From an uncultured Clostridia bacterium (GTDB taxonomy: Bacteria; Bacillota; Clostridia; UBA1381), in assembly GCA_944390495.1 (NCBI GenBank), contig CALXQE010000032.1, forward strand, positions 1 through 64,000: DNA of 64,000 nucleotides, in the 5' to 3' direction. A program made the translations under genes and the position numbers. Positions 15,007-25,117 of the stretch are shown here, in pieces (position 1 is the first letter of the stretch; the number at the start of each line of letters is the position of its first letter). The notes under the pieces were generated by a model. It worked only from the letters and a program-made list of their open reading frames with translations, did no database searches and had not been told where the DNA came from.

Positions 15007-15860
15007 TTTAAAACACCTGCATCGCTTTTAAAGTCAAAAATGAGTTTATAGCTTGTAAGCTGCATTTTTGCGTTTTCATACGAACCGTATTTTTTATCTC
15101 CTGAAAGGGGATGTCCTATATGGGACATTTGTGCTCGGATTTGATGTGTACGTCCTGTTCCAAGCTCAACTTCTAAAAGCGTTTTGTTGTTCTTTGCGGC
15201 AAGGGGCATATAATTTAGTTTTACAATTTTTGAATTATCAGTTTGGGTGTCTGTTACAGACACCTTTTTTTCTTTACGTTCAAGATGTGCCGAAAGTGTA
15301 CCGCCCTTTGTGAGTATGCCGTCTACTATACACATATAAATCTTTTTTATTTCTCTGTTTCTGATTTTTTCGTTTACAGTGCGAAGAGATACGGCATTTT
15401 TTGCACCGATAATTATTCCGGAGGTGTTTCTGTCAAGACGGTTACAAAAAGCAGGTGAGAAGCTGTGTTCCTCTTCGGGGTTGTATTCACCTTTTTCATA
15501 TAGGTAACTTTGCATTCTTGAAAGGAGAGTATCAGATGTACCTTTGTCATCTGAATGTACAACTATTCCGCTTGGTTTATTAATAAGCAGTATGTTTTCG
15601 TCCTCGTATACAATGTCAATGTTTGTATTTCCGGCTTTAAATGAATCACTGTTTTTAAAAAATTCATCTTTAAAATAAAGTGAAAGTTCATCACCTGCCT
15701 TTAACATATATTTTCCGTCTTTTACATGCTTACCGTTTACACGGACGCAGTTTTTTCTAAGACTTTTATACAGCATACTTTGAGGTATATTCATATATTT
15801 TAATAAAAACTTGTCAAGTCTTTGTGATGAATCGTTTTGGTTTACTGTTACATTTCTCAT
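14937..15860 (-). CDS. RluA-family RNA pseudouridine synthase
   Basis: 307 residues. An S4 RNA-binding domain (RLDKFLLKYMNIPQSML...VRVNGKHV) precedes the catalytic domain with the active-site aspartate in FCNRLDRNTSGIIIGAK. The later GTGRTHQIRAQMSHIGHPLSGD is also diagnostic. It isomerises uridine in rRNA (RluC/RluD type); the exact site is not deducible. It converges on and overlaps the glycosyltransferase gene by 70 bases with no terminator seen between them. Confidence 0.93.
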   Translation of the reverse strand: MRNVTVNQNDSSQRLDKFLLKYMNIPQSMLYKSLRKNCVRVNGKHVKDGKYMLKAGDELSLYFKDEFFKNSDSFKAGNTNIDIVYEDENILLINKPSGIVVHSDDKGTSDTLLSRMQSYLYEKGEYNPEEEHSFSPAFCNRLDRNTSGIIIGAKNAVSLRTVNEKIRNREIKKIYMCIVDGILTKGGTLSAHLERKEKKVSVTDTQTDNSKIVKLNYMPLAAKNNKTLLEVELGTGRTHQIRAQMSHIGHPLSGDKKYGSYENAKMQLTSYKLIFDFKSDAGVLNYLTGKEFSIDVPFAKQFSAIKS

Positions 15861-15907
15861 ATCGTAAATCCTTTATCGTCATATTTTTTAAAATCTTTGC
15901 TTTTAAT

Positions 15908-15937
15908 ATTGTATCACAAAAAAAAATGTGTTACAAT
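15908..15937. promoter_or_regulatory. Fully overlapping divergent promoters
   Basis: Plus strand: TTGTAT (15909-15914), 17 bases, TACAAT (15932-15937) towards the DUF624 gene. Minus strand: TTGTAA (15931-15936), 17 bases, TACAAT (15908-15913) towards the RluA gene. The two elements share the same 30 bases because the site is a near-palindrome (ATTGTATCACA / TGTGTTACAAT, 10 of 11). Start sites would lie 30-45 bases before each ATG. Confidence 0.7.
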
Positions 15938-15972
15938 ATAATCTGTATAAGTTTTGATAAGGAGATATTATT

Positions 15973-16875
15973 ATGGGTATTTTTGGAGGCGGCTATAATA
16001 AGCCCGGTAAGGGCGTTGATAAGAACGAGCCTAAGAAAAAAGGGTTCTTTTTATTTTTTGAAATTGTAATAAGAAAATTTACTAAGTTTTTGGGACTTAA
16101 TTGTCTTTATACAATGACCAGCATAATATGGATAATACTTTTATATTTGTTTGGAGGAATTATTTTAGCAAACACTAATGTTGTGGAAAATACTGCATCG
16201 CAAATAGCTTCAATGACACAAGGAATTGATATGGCTGAAATACAGGGAAGCGTTATGGTATCACTTCAGGCATTTTTTGCAATAGGAATCTTTTCTCTAT
16301 GGGGAAGCGGTCCGGCTACTGCAAGTTATGCGTATATTACACGCTGTTTTACACGAGGTGAACATGCGTGGGTTGTAAGTGACGGCATTGATAAATTAAA
16401 AGAGAATTTTAAAAAAGGTATGTTTGTCGTTATAGCTGATGCAGTTGTGCTTGTACTTGGTATAAATGCGGCTTATTTTTACTATGGCTTTTATGCGACA
16501 ACCGGCAGCGTACTTTGGATGCTTTTAACTTATGTTACTATGCTGATACTTTTGCTTTATACAATGATTCATCCGTATCTATATCAGATTATGGTTACAT
16601 TTGAATGTTCAATAGGTGCTATGTATAAAAATGCACTTTTGATGATGATTGCAAAATTGCCTCAAAGTTTTCTGATTTTGGCAGTTGAGGGAGCGATTTT
16701 ATTCTTGTTGTTTACGATGGTAAATCCAATAGCTGCTGCACTTATAACAATAGTTGTAGGACTTTGTGTAACACATTTTCCGGGACAGTTTTATGCGGCA
16801 AGAGTTATTGAACGTTCTATACTTAAAGATATGAAAAAGAAACCTGAGATTGAGTATATTGGGGAGGAAGAATAA
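15973..16875 (+). CDS. DUF624 (YesL-like) membrane protein
   Basis: 300 residues, RBS AAGGAG. After a Lys-rich cytoplasmic start there are about five hydrophobic segments, including [50 protein letters not shown] and [15 protein letters not shown], and the family-like motif [19 protein letters not shown]. YesL proteins often sit with carbohydrate transport or lyase genes; the biochemical role is unknown. Its stop codon shares one base with the mnmG start. Confidence 0.8.
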   Translation: MGIFGGGYNKPGKGVDKNEPKKKGFFLFFEIVIRKFTKFLGLNCLYTMTSIIWIILLYLFGGIILANTNVVENTASQIASMTQGIDMAEIQGSVMVSLQAFFAIGIFSLWGSGPATASYAYITRCFTRGEHAWVVSDGIDKLKENFKKGMFVVIADAVVLVLGINAAYFYYGFYATTGSVLWMLLTYVTMLILLLYTMIHPYLYQIMVTFECSIGAMYKNALLMMIAKLPQSFLILAVEGAILFLLFTMVNPIAAALITIVVGLCVTHFPGQFYAARVIERSILKDMKKKPEIEYIGEEE

Positions 16876-18743
16876 TGGTTTTAGGAGAATATGATATAGC
16901 CGTTATAGGCGGAGGTCATGCCGGATGTGAAGCGGCATTGGCAGCGGCAAGAATGGGTTTTAAAACAGTTATGTTCTCAATAAGCCTTGACGCAATAGGT
17001 AATCTGCCATGTAATCCCAGTATAGGCGGTACGGCTAAAGGTCATCTTGTACGTGAGGTAGATGCTTTGGGCGGTGAAATGGGTAAAGCGGCTGATGCGT
17101 CGTTTATACAGTCAAAGATGTTAAACCGCGGAAAAGGTCCTGCTGTACATTCTCTAAGAGCACAAATAGACAGAAAAAAATATCATGCAGAAATGAAAAA
17201 ACGTCTTGAGTATCAGAAGAATTTGCAAATAAAACAGGCAGAAATAACTGATATAATTACAGATGAAAATAATGCTGTCACAGCAGTTGTGACACATACA
17301 GGTATTGAATATAAAGTGCGTGCTGCAATAATTGCCAGTGGTACTTATTTAAAAGGTAAAATACTTATAGGTAGTTATTCACGTGAAAGCGGTCCTGACG
17401 GAATGTTTCCGGCAAATGAATTATCTGATAATTTAAGACGTTTGGGAATAGAACTAAAACGCTTTAAAACAGGTACACCGGCAAGAATACACGCTGATAC
17501 ACTTGATTACAGTAAAATGACTGTTGAAAAAGGTGACGAAAAGATTGTACCATTTTCATTTGAAACGGAACAAGTAGGTGAAAATGTTGCAGATTGTTAT
17601 CTTGTTTACACAAACGAAAAAACACATAAAATAATCCGTGATAACCTTGAAAGAAGTGCAATGTACGGAGGATTGGTTGAGGGCGTAGGACCGAGATACT
17701 GTCCATCGATAGAGGATAAGGTAGTCAGATTTTCAGAAAAACCACGTCACCAGCTGTTCATGGAGCCTATGGGGCTTGATACAAAGGAAATGTATGCTCA
17801 AGGATTTTCTACAAGTTTGCCGGAAGATGTACAGCTTGAGATGTACAGAAGCATAGAAGGTCTTGAAAATGTAGAAATAATGAGAAGTGCTTATGCAATA
17901 GAGTATGACTGCTGTGACCCTACACAGCTTAATGCTACCCTTGAGTTTAAAAAAGTAAAGGGATTATACGGAGCAGGACAGTTTAACGGTACATCAGGCT
18001 ATGAAGAAGCGGCGGCACAGGGACTTGTTGCAGGTATAAATGCGGCACTTAAATTAAAAGGAGAAGAACCGCTTATATTAAAAAGGTCTGACGGATATAT
18101 AGGTACTTTGATAGATGACCTTATTACAAAGGGTACAAATGAGCCGTACCGTATGATGACATCTCGTTCAGAATATCGTCTTCTTTTAAGACAGGATAAT
18201 GCAGATGAAAGATTAACTCCGATTGGGTACAAAGTCGGTCTTATAAGTGAAGAAAGATATAATAAATTTATTGAAAAAATGGATATGATAGATAAGGAAA
18301 TAAAAAGGCTGTCTTGTACTGTTATACCTCCTAAAGAAGCCAATCCTGTTTTAGAAAAGTACAATTCAACTCCTGTAAAAACAGGTATCCATTTAAGTGA
18401 TATGATAAAGCGTCCCGAACTTGATTATGAAAAAGTCGGCGAAGTAGATAAAAACAGACAGCCTCTTCCTGATGCTGTGTGTGAACAGGCGGAAATTAAG
18501 CTAAAATATGACGGTTATATTAAACGTCAGATTATGCAGGTTGAGCAGTTTAAGAAAATGGAGGAAAAACTCCTTCCTGAAAATCAGGATTATTCTGATA
18601 TACATGGACTACGACTTGAGGCAAGACAGAAACTTAATAAAATTCAGCCTAAATCTTTAGGACAGGCGTCGAGAATATCCGGTGTTTCACCGTCAGATAT
18701 GTCGGTTTTAATTGTGTGGCTTGAAAGCCGTAAAAACAGTTGA
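16875..18743 (+). CDS. tRNA uridine-5-carboxymethylaminomethyl modification enzyme MnmG
   Basis: 622 residues, full length. The FAD-binding [17 protein letters not shown], the motif [23 protein letters not shown] and the C-terminal helical tRNA-binding region ([16 protein letters not shown]) are clear. With MnmE it modifies the wobble uridine of several tRNAs. Here it follows a DUF624 gene rather than mnmE, which is not in the window. Confidence 0.97.
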   Translation: MVLGEYDIAVIGGGHAGCEAALAAARMGFKTVMFSISLDAIGNLPCNPSIGGTAKGHLVREVDALGGEMGKAADASFIQSKMLNRGKGPAVHSLRAQIDRKKYHAEMKKRLEYQKNLQIKQAEITDIITDENNAVTAVVTHTGIEYKVRAAIIASGTYLKGKILIGSYSRESGPDGMFPANELSDNLRRLGIELKRFKTGTPARIHADTLDYSKMTVEKGDEKIVPFSFETEQVGENVADCYLVYTNEKTHKIIRDNLERSAMYGGLVEGVGPRYCPSIEDKVVRFSEKPRHQLFMEPMGLDTKEMYAQGFSTSLPEDVQLEMYRSIEGLENVEIMRSAYAIEYDCCDPTQLNATLEFKKVKGLYGAGQFNGTSGYEEAAAQGLVAGINAALKLKGEEPLILKRSDGYIGTLIDDLITKGTNEPYRMMTSRSEYRLLLRQDNADERLTPIGYKVGLISEERYNKFIEKMDMIDKEIKRLSCTVIPPKEANPVLEKYNSTPVKTGIHLSDMIKRPELDYEKVGEVDKNRQPLPDAVCEQAEIKLKYDGYIKRQIMQVEQFKKMEEKLLPENQDYSDIHGLRLEARQKLNKIQPKSLGQASRISGVSPSDMSVLIVWLESRKNS

Positions 18744-18757
18744 AAGAGGTAAAGTAA

Positions 18758-19294
18758 ATGTGGCATTTAATAAAGCATTTTTGTACCATAACCAAACATA
18801 GGCACAAGGTAATATGTCATTGCTATAAATGCGGTATTTTTTGGCAGGGGCTAAGACATGATTTGTCAAAGTACAGTCCGACGGAGTTCTTTGCGGGAGC
18901 AAAGTACTATTTAGGAGATAGAAGCCCTACTGAGGCTGAAAGGCGAGCAATCGGTTACTCAAAGGCATGGATGCATCATAAGGGCAGAAACAGACATCAT
19001 TTTGAATACTGGACTGATTATAACAATGCAACACATAAATTAGAACCGGTAGAAATGCCTCTTGATTTTGTAAAAGAGATGTTTTGCGATAGGGTTGCAG
19101 CGGGAAAAATATATCTTGGAGATGGATATACGAATAATAATCCGATAGAATATTTTGAACGTGGTAATGCTAAAAAAAGTATGCACCCAAATACTGCGAA
19201 GCTTCTTGAAAGTTGGCTTAAAATGCTTCAGGAAGAGGGGGAGAAAAAAACTTTTGCCTATATAAAATCAATTAAGGAATTACCGCATGAATAA
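18758..19294 (+). CDS. DUF5662 family protein
   Basis: 178 residues, 14 bases after mnmG, RBS AGAGG. The start MWHLIKHFCTITKHRHKV, then GLRHDLSKYSPTEFF and AWMHHKGRNRHHFEYW are characteristic of this family of uncharacterised proteins. The conserved His and Asp residues suggest metal binding, perhaps like HD-type hydrolases, but this is inference. It is probably co-transcribed with mnmG and cls. Confidence 0.8.
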   Translation: MWHLIKHFCTITKHRHKVICHCYKCGIFWQGLRHDLSKYSPTEFFAGAKYYLGDRSPTEAERRAIGYSKAWMHHKGRNRHHFEYWTDYNNATHKLEPVEMPLDFVKEMFCDRVAAGKIYLGDGYTNNNPIEYFERGNAKKSMHPNTAKLLESWLKMLQEEGEKKTFAYIKSIKELPHE

Positions 19295-19339
19295 ATATAT
19301 GGTATTTAGTTAGACAGAAGAAAAAACGGAGGTGTGATC

Positions 19340-20869
19340 ATGAAAAAATTGAATAGATTATTATATTCAAATAAGTTTTTTGCTATGATTATGCTTATGA
19401 TTCAGATAGGTGTATTTGTTGGAACGTACATCTGGTTATCTGATTATTCAAAGGTTTTGTGGGGGTTTTCTACAATTTTAAGTGCGGTTCTTATTATATA
19501 TGAAATAAACCGTGAAGACGAGCCGACATTTAAAGTTACATGGATAACGCTGATTTCCATTGTACCTGTATTTGGTGCATTGTTTTATTTGTATACAAGA
19601 ACAAGAGGCGTTACAAATAATATTCGTGACGACTACGAAAGAGTAAGAAAAGAAAATGAAAAATATCTTCCTGATGATGAGGAGGTAATAAAGTCAATAG
19701 AAAGCCGCAGAGAAAAGGGGTTTGCGGCGTATTTAAAGAAATTCGGAGGTTCTCCTGCATTTAAAAACACGGCTGTACAGTATTATCCTGTTGGTGAGAG
19801 AATGTTTGAAGATATGAAAAAGGAACTTTTAAAAGCTGAAAAGTTTATATTTATGGAGTTCTTTATAATAAATTATACAAGCACTATGTGGAAAGAAGTA
19901 CTTGATATTTTAAAAATGAAAGCAAGACAAGGTGTAGAAGTTCGTGTTATGTACGACGGCATGGGATGTATCGCAACACTTCCGCAACAATATAATGAAA
20001 TACTTGAAAGACAGGGAATAAAATGTAAGATTTTTTCACCTATTGTTCCGTTAATATCTACTCACCAAAATAATCGTGACCACAGAAAAATAATAGTTAT
20101 TGACGGAAAATGTGCTTTTTCGGGAGGTATAAATTTAGCTGATGAGTATATAAATCAGAAGATGCGTTTCGGTCATTGGAAAGACACCGGGTTTATGATG
20201 AAGGGTGAAGCGGTTGCCGGATTTACGTCGTTGTTTCTTGATATGTGGAATATAAATGATGAAAAATGTGAGGACGGAGGAAAGTATATAACTTTATCCC
20301 ATGAATGTGGTGTAAATGCAGAAGGGTATGTAATTCCATTCGGCGATACGCCCCTTGATGATATTTACGTTGGCAAACGTGCATATATTCACAATCTTGA
20401 AAATGCTGCTGAATATGTTTATATAATGACGCCTTACCTTGTAATTGATGATGATATGTATGAGGCGATGAAATATGCGTCACAGCGTGGTGTTGATGTA
20501 AAAATAATAATGCCGCATATTCCTGATAAAAAATTTGCCTTTTGGCTTGCAAGAACTTACTATAAAAAGCTTTTAAAGGCAGGAATTGAAATTTATGAAT
20601 ATACTCCGGGCTTTATACACGCTAAAATGTCAATAAGCGATGGACAACGTGCGATTGTCGGTACGATAAACCATGATTACAGAAGCTTATATCTTCATTA
20701 TGAATGTGCTGCATATATGGTGAATGTACCGGCAGTTATGGATGTAGAAAGTGATTTTTTAGATACGCTTAGTCTGTCACAGAGGATAACACAGGAGGAT
20801 TTGAAAAAATTTAATTTCTTTTCGATGCTTATAGGTCATATTATGAGACTTGTTGCACCGTTAATGTAA
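19340..20869 (+). CDS. Cardiolipin synthase
   Basis: 509 residues from ATG 19340 (GGAGGTG seven bases upstream). Two N-terminal membrane helices are followed by two phospholipase-D HKD motifs: HRKIIVIDGKCAFSGG and HAKMSISDGQRAIVGTIN. It condenses two phosphatidylglycerols to cardiolipin at the membrane. The gene is followed by a clear terminator. Confidence 0.94.
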   Translation: MKKLNRLLYSNKFFAMIMLMIQIGVFVGTYIWLSDYSKVLWGFSTILSAVLIIYEINREDEPTFKVTWITLISIVPVFGALFYLYTRTRGVTNNIRDDYERVRKENEKYLPDDEEVIKSIESRREKGFAAYLKKFGGSPAFKNTAVQYYPVGERMFEDMKKELLKAEKFIFMEFFIINYTSTMWKEVLDILKMKARQGVEVRVMYDGMGCIATLPQQYNEILERQGIKCKIFSPIVPLISTHQNNRDHRKIIVIDGKCAFSGGINLADEYINQKMRFGHWKDTGFMMKGEAVAGFTSLFLDMWNINDEKCEDGGKYITLSHECGVNAEGYVIPFGDTPLDDIYVGKRAYIHNLENAAEYVYIMTPYLVIDDDMYEAMKYASQRGVDVKIIMPHIPDKKFAFWLARTYYKKLLKAGIEIYEYTPGFIHAKMSISDGQRAIVGTINHDYRSLYLHYECAAYMVNVPAVMDVESDFLDTLSLSQRITQEDLKKFNFFSMLIGHIMRLVAPLM

Positions 20870-20902
20870 TTAATGTAATGTACTATAAAATAAATAGAAA
20901 TT

Positions 20903-20932
20903 AAGCCAAAGCTTATCAGCTTTGGCTTTTTA
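20903..20932 (+). terminator. Terminator after cardiolipin synthase
   Basis: AAGCCAAAGC and GCTTTGGCTT form a perfect 10-bp stem with loop TTATCA, followed by a T-run. Confidence 0.9.
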
Positions 20933-20963
20933 TATTAAGATTGTATAAAACTAACAAAAAAAA

Positions 20964-20992
20964 TTGACAAACGTATATGTTTATTATATAAT
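20964..20992 (+). promoter_or_regulatory. Consensus promoter of the hydrogenase operon
   Basis: Perfect TTGACA (20964-20969), 17-bp spacer, perfect TATAAT (20987-20992). The spacer holds a near-palindrome AAACGTATATGTTT. Just upstream TTGT and ACAA bracket 20941-20957, which recalls a Rex redox-repressor site but is one base short of the usual spacing. Confidence 0.85.
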
Positions 20993-21040
20993 AGGACATA
21001 ACGTGTTGAATGTTACGGAAATAATAAACGGAGGTGCAAA

Positions 21041-21526
21041 ATGGAGCAAAATTTTGATATGAATACGGTTGACGCTGTTCTTTTAGAATACGGAAATGAG
21101 CAAAAAAATCTTATAACCGTACTTCAAAGTGTACAGGCACAATATCGATATTTGCCGAAGGAAATTCTTGAGTACATAGCAGACAAAATGGGAATAAGTC
21201 TTGCAAAGATATATTCTGTTGCCACTTTTTATGAAAATTTCTCCCTTGAGGCAAAAGGTAAGTATGTTATAAAAATATGTGATGGTACTGCCTGTCATGT
21301 AAGAAAATCCATTCCTATTCTTGAAAAGGTCAGAGATGTACTTGGCGTAAGCAGTGAAAAACCAACAACAAGTGATATGATGTTCACAGTGGAAACGGTA
21401 TCATGTCTTGGTGCATGCGGACTTGCCCCTGTTATGACGGTTAATGATAAAGTATATCCGTCAATGACTCCCGAAAAGGCAGTTGAGCTTTTGGAAAGAG
21501 TAAGAAAGGGGGAAGAAGATATATGA
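21041..21526 (+). CDS. NuoE-like 2Fe-2S subunit of NAD(H)-linked [FeFe] hydrogenase
   Basis: 161 residues. A helical N-terminus precedes a thioredoxin-like 2Fe-2S domain with CDGTAC and CLGACG ligands, as in HydC/HndA/NuoE. It passes electrons within a soluble NAD-linked hydrogenase. RBS GGAGGTG; its stop overlaps the next start by four bases. The three consecutive subunits match the trimeric electron-bifurcating hydrogenases of anaerobes. Confidence 0.93.
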   Translation: MEQNFDMNTVDAVLLEYGNEQKNLITVLQSVQAQYRYLPKEILEYIADKMGISLAKIYSVATFYENFSLEAKGKYVIKICDGTACHVRKSIPILEKVRDVLGVSSEKPTTSDMMFTVETVSCLGACGLAPVMTVNDKVYPSMTPEKAVELLERVRKGEEDI

Positions 21527-23403
21527 TAAAAAGCAGAGAAGAACTTAATACGTACAGAAATGTGTGTGAGAAGGCACTTAAAGAGCAGAAGATGCGTGTT
21601 CTTGTATGTGCGGGAACAGGTTGTGTTGCAGGCGGAAGCCTTGATATTTACGAAAGATTAATTGAACTTTGTAAAAATATGGGGCTTGATGTTCAGGTAA
21701 CACTTGAAAAGGAAATAGAGCATGAGGGCATAGGTATTAAAAAGAGTGGCTGTCATGGCTTTTGTGAGTTAGGTCCTCTTGTTAAGATTGAGCCAATGGG
21801 CTGGTTGTATTTACAGGTTAAGATAGAGGACTGTGAGGAAATTGCAGAAAAGACTCTTAAAAACGGTGAAAAGGTTGAAAGACTTTTCTATCACGACGAA
21901 ACAGGTATATATGAAAAGCAATTTGATATACCTTTTTATAAAAATCAGACAAGAATTGTTCTTGATGAGTGCGGTCAGATAGACGCTGATTCAATAGATG
22001 AATACATTGCATTCGGTGGATATAAAGCACTTGAAAGAGCATTGTTTGAAATGACACCGGAGCAAATTTGCGGTGAAATTGAGGACAGCGGGTTACGTGG
22101 CAGAGGCGGCGGAGGTTATCCTGCCGGAAGAAAGTGGATACAGGTACTTGGACAAAAGGAAAGGGTACGTTATGTTGTCTGTAACGGCGACGAAGGTGAC
22201 CCAGGTGCTTTTATGGATAGAAGCATAATGGAGGGTAATCCTCATCGTATGCTTGAGGGTATGCTTATAGCAGGTATTGCAACTCAAGCTCACGAAGGAT
22301 ATATTTATGTACGTGCTGAATATCCCCTTGCAGTGGCAAGACTTAGACGTTCAATAGAAGCGGCACAGGAAGCCGGACTTTTAGGTGACAATATATTAGG
22401 AACGGATTTTTCATTTAATATACATATAAATCAAGGTGCAGGTGCGTTTGTATGCGGAGAGGGAAGTGCCCTTACGGCGTCTATTGAGGGTGAAAGAGGT
22501 ATGCCGAGAGTTAAACCGCCAAGAACGGTTGAGTCAGGACTTTTCGGAAAACCAACTGTACTAAATAACGTGGAAACATATGCAAACGTACCGCTAATAA
22601 TAAATAACGGCGTAACATGGTACCGTTCAATCGGTACGGAAACAAGTCCCGGAACAAAGGCATTTGCAATTACAGGTAATGTTAAAAATACCGGACTTAT
22701 AGAAGTACCTATGGGAACAACCCTTCGTGAAGTTGTATTTGACATAGGCGGCGGTATTAAAAATGACCAGGAATTTAAAGCTGTACAGATAGGAGGACCG
22801 TCAGGAGGTTGTCTTACTTTAGGTGCAGGTCAGCTTGATTTGCCCCTTGATTTTGATTCCCTTAAAAAGGTCGGTGCAATGATAGGTTCAGGCGGGCTTG
22901 TTGTTATGGACGAGCATACATGTATGGTTGAAGTTGCAAGATTTTTTATGAATTTTACTCAAAATGAATCCTGCGGTAAATGTGTCCCGTGTCGTGAGGG
23001 CACAAGACGAATGCTTGAAATATTAGAAAGAATTGTAGGCGGAACGGGGACTTTGGAAGATATTGACTTACTTGAAGAGCTGGCACAAACAGTATCTAAA
23101 ACAGCCCTTTGCGGTCTTGGAAAAACTGCTGCAAATCCTGTTTTGTCAACATTAAAGTATTTTAGAGAAGAATATATTGCACATGTTGTTGATAAAAAAT
23201 GTCCTGCCGGTGCGTGTCAGGCACTAAAGACATTTAAGATAAATCCGGACAAGTGTAAGGGATGTTCAAAATGTGCAAGACAATGCCCTGTGGGAGCAAT
23301 TACGGGTGAAATTAAAAAACCATATAGTATAGATACAGAAAAATGTATTAAATGCGGGGCATGTAAGGACGCATGTCCGTTTGGTGCGGTAGAGGAGGTA
23401 TAA
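21523..23403 (+). CDS. NuoF-like flavoprotein subunit of [FeFe] hydrogenase
   Basis: 626 residues. Domains in order: thioredoxin-like 2Fe-2S (CAGTGCVAGG, GCHGFCELGP), FMN/NADH-binding core (GLRGRGGGGYPAGRKW, GEGSALTASIEGERG), SLBB-like part, a 4Fe-4S site SCGKCVPCREGTRRM, and a C-terminal double ferredoxin (CKGCSKCARQCP, CIKCGACKDACP). It is the NAD(H)- and FMN-binding HydB/HndC subunit, where electron bifurcation between NADH and ferredoxin is thought to occur in this class. Confidence 0.95.
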   Translation: MIKSREELNTYRNVCEKALKEQKMRVLVCAGTGCVAGGSLDIYERLIELCKNMGLDVQVTLEKEIEHEGIGIKKSGCHGFCELGPLVKIEPMGWLYLQVKIEDCEEIAEKTLKNGEKVERLFYHDETGIYEKQFDIPFYKNQTRIVLDECGQIDADSIDEYIAFGGYKALERALFEMTPEQICGEIEDSGLRGRGGGGYPAGRKWIQVLGQKERVRYVVCNGDEGDPGAFMDRSIMEGNPHRMLEGMLIAGIATQAHEGYIYVRAEYPLAVARLRRSIEAAQEAGLLGDNILGTDFSFNIHINQGAGAFVCGEGSALTASIEGERGMPRVKPPRTVESGLFGKPTVLNNVETYANVPLIINNGVTWYRSIGTETSPGTKAFAITGNVKNTGLIEVPMGTTLREVVFDIGGGIKNDQEFKAVQIGGPSGGCLTLGAGQLDLPLDFDSLKKVGAMIGSGGLVVMDEHTCMVEVARFFMNFTQNESCGKCVPCREGTRRMLEILERIVGGTGTLEDIDLLEELAQTVSKTALCGLGKTAANPVLSTLKYFREEYIAHVVDKKCPAGACQALKTFKINPDKCKGCSKCARQCPVGAITGEIKKPYSIDTEKCIKCGACKDACPFGAVEEV

Positions 23404-23407
23404 TCAG

Positions 23408-25096
23408 ATGGGATATATGTATGTTGACGGAATGAAAGTCGAAATAGAAGGAGAGAAAAATATCCTTGAGGTTATACGAAAAGCCGGTATTGAAATGCCT
23501 ACTTTCTGCTATTATTCGGAATTGTCTACTTATGGAGCATGCAGAATGTGTGTAGTTGAAAATGAAAGAGGCGGTATAGATGCAGCCTGTTCAACAGTGC
23601 CACGTGACGGAATGAGTATAAAAACAAACACTCCTACACTTCAAAAACATAGAAAAATGATTTTGGAACTGTTATTATCTACCCATTGCAGAGATTGTAC
23701 AACGTGTTCAAAGAACGGTTCATGCAGACTTCAGGAATTGGCACTTCGTTTTGGTGTAAAACAGGTTAGATTTAAAAATAACCGTCCTGAAAAGGAAAAG
23801 GATACAAGTTCAAAAAGTATTGTGCGTGACCCGAATAAGTGTATATTATGTGGTGACTGTGTAAGAGTCTGTCAGGAAAAACAGGGATTAGGTATAATAG
23901 ATTTTGCCTTTAGAGGGTCAAAATTACAGGTAATGCCGGCATTTGATATGAAACTTGCTGATACCAACTGTGTAAACTGCGGACAATGTGCGGCAGTCTG
24001 TCCTACGGGAGCTATAATAGTTAAGGATGAAACTGAAAAAATGTGGAATTATCTTGCAGATCCTAACAAAAAGGTGGTTGTGCAGATAGCACCTGCTGTA
24101 AGGGTTGCATTGGGTGATGAATTCGGTATGGAACACGGTGAAAATGTTTTAGGAAAAACAGTTAAGGCACTTAAAATGATGGGTGTTGACTGTGTTTTTG
24201 ATACCGTATTAGCGGCAGATTTAACTGTTATGGAGGAATCAAGGGAGTTTGTGGAACGTGTCAAAAATGGAGGACCATTCCCTATGTTCACATCGTGCTG
24301 TCCGGCTTGGATTAAATTTGCGGAAACAAAACACCCAGAGCTTATTAATAAAAATATTTCAAGCTGTAAGTCGCCTATGCAGATGTTTGGCAGTGTTATC
24401 AAAAAATGGCACGAGGATAGTGATGACCAAAGAGAACTTGTTTCCGTTGCAATTATGCCATGCACTGCAAAAAAATACGAAGTTTCACGTCCTGAATTTA
24501 CGGAAAACGGCAAACGTATAATAGAATTGTCGCTTACAACTCAGGAATTGGCAACAATGATTCGTGAAGCAGGTATACAGTTTGCCGATCTTGAAACAGA
24601 ATACCTTGATTCTCCGTTTGATATGGGCGGAAGCGGTGCCGGTGTGATATTTGGTGTTACAGGTGGCGTTGCTGAAGCTGTAATACGTCAGTGCAGTGAT
24701 GATCAAAGTTCAGGCATTGTTAAAGAGATTAAATTTGTCGGAGTAAGGGGTAAAGAGGAAATAAAAGAAGCAACGATTCAAGCTATGGGCAGAGAGTTTA
24801 AGATTTGTGTTGTACATGGACTTAGCAATGCTGAAAAAATTATAAAGGCAACTGAAAATGGTGAATTGTATTACGATTTAATTGAGGTCATGGCATGTCC
24901 TGAGGGCTGTATAGGTGGTGCAGGTCAGCCGTTTGCAATAAGTCCACAGCGTGATAAGCGTGCAAAGTCGCTTTATCATACAGATGACAGAATACAAATT
25001 AAATTTTCAGGTAAAAATCCTTCTATAAACTATATATATGATGAGATAGTTAAGGATAAAGCACACGATATGCTTCATGTGAATTATGAAAAATAA
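23408..25096 (+). CDS. [FeFe] hydrogenase catalytic subunit
   Basis: 562 residues. Order: N-terminal 2Fe-2S ferredoxin (CYYSELSTYGACRMC), His-Cys3 cluster (HCRDCTTCSKNGSC), two 4Fe-4S clusters (CILCGDCVRVC, CVNCGQCAAVC), then the H-cluster motifs TSCCPAW, MPCTAKKYE and EVMACPEGCIGGAGQP, followed by the small-subunit-like C-terminus. It makes or oxidises hydrogen. All H-cluster cysteines are present. The maturases HydE, HydF and HydG are not in the window. Confidence 0.96.
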   Translation: MGYMYVDGMKVEIEGEKNILEVIRKAGIEMPTFCYYSELSTYGACRMCVVENERGGIDAACSTVPRDGMSIKTNTPTLQKHRKMILELLLSTHCRDCTTCSKNGSCRLQELALRFGVKQVRFKNNRPEKEKDTSSKSIVRDPNKCILCGDCVRVCQEKQGLGIIDFAFRGSKLQVMPAFDMKLADTNCVNCGQCAAVCPTGAIIVKDETEKMWNYLADPNKKVVVQIAPAVRVALGDEFGMEHGENVLGKTVKALKMMGVDCVFDTVLAADLTVMEESREFVERVKNGGPFPMFTSCCPAWIKFAETKHPELINKNISSCKSPMQMFGSVIKKWHEDSDDQRELVSVAIMPCTAKKYEVSRPEFTENGKRIIELSLTTQELATMIREAGIQFADLETEYLDSPFDMGGSGAGVIFGVTGGVAEAVIRQCSDDQSSGIVKEIKFVGVRGKEEIKEATIQAMGREFKICVVHGLSNAEKIIKATENGELYYDLIEVMACPEGCIGGAGQPFAISPQRDKRAKSLYHTDDRIQIKFSGKNPSINYIYDEIVKDKAHDMLHVNYEK

Positions 25097-25117
25097 AATA
25101 TAAAAAGGATGAGAAAA

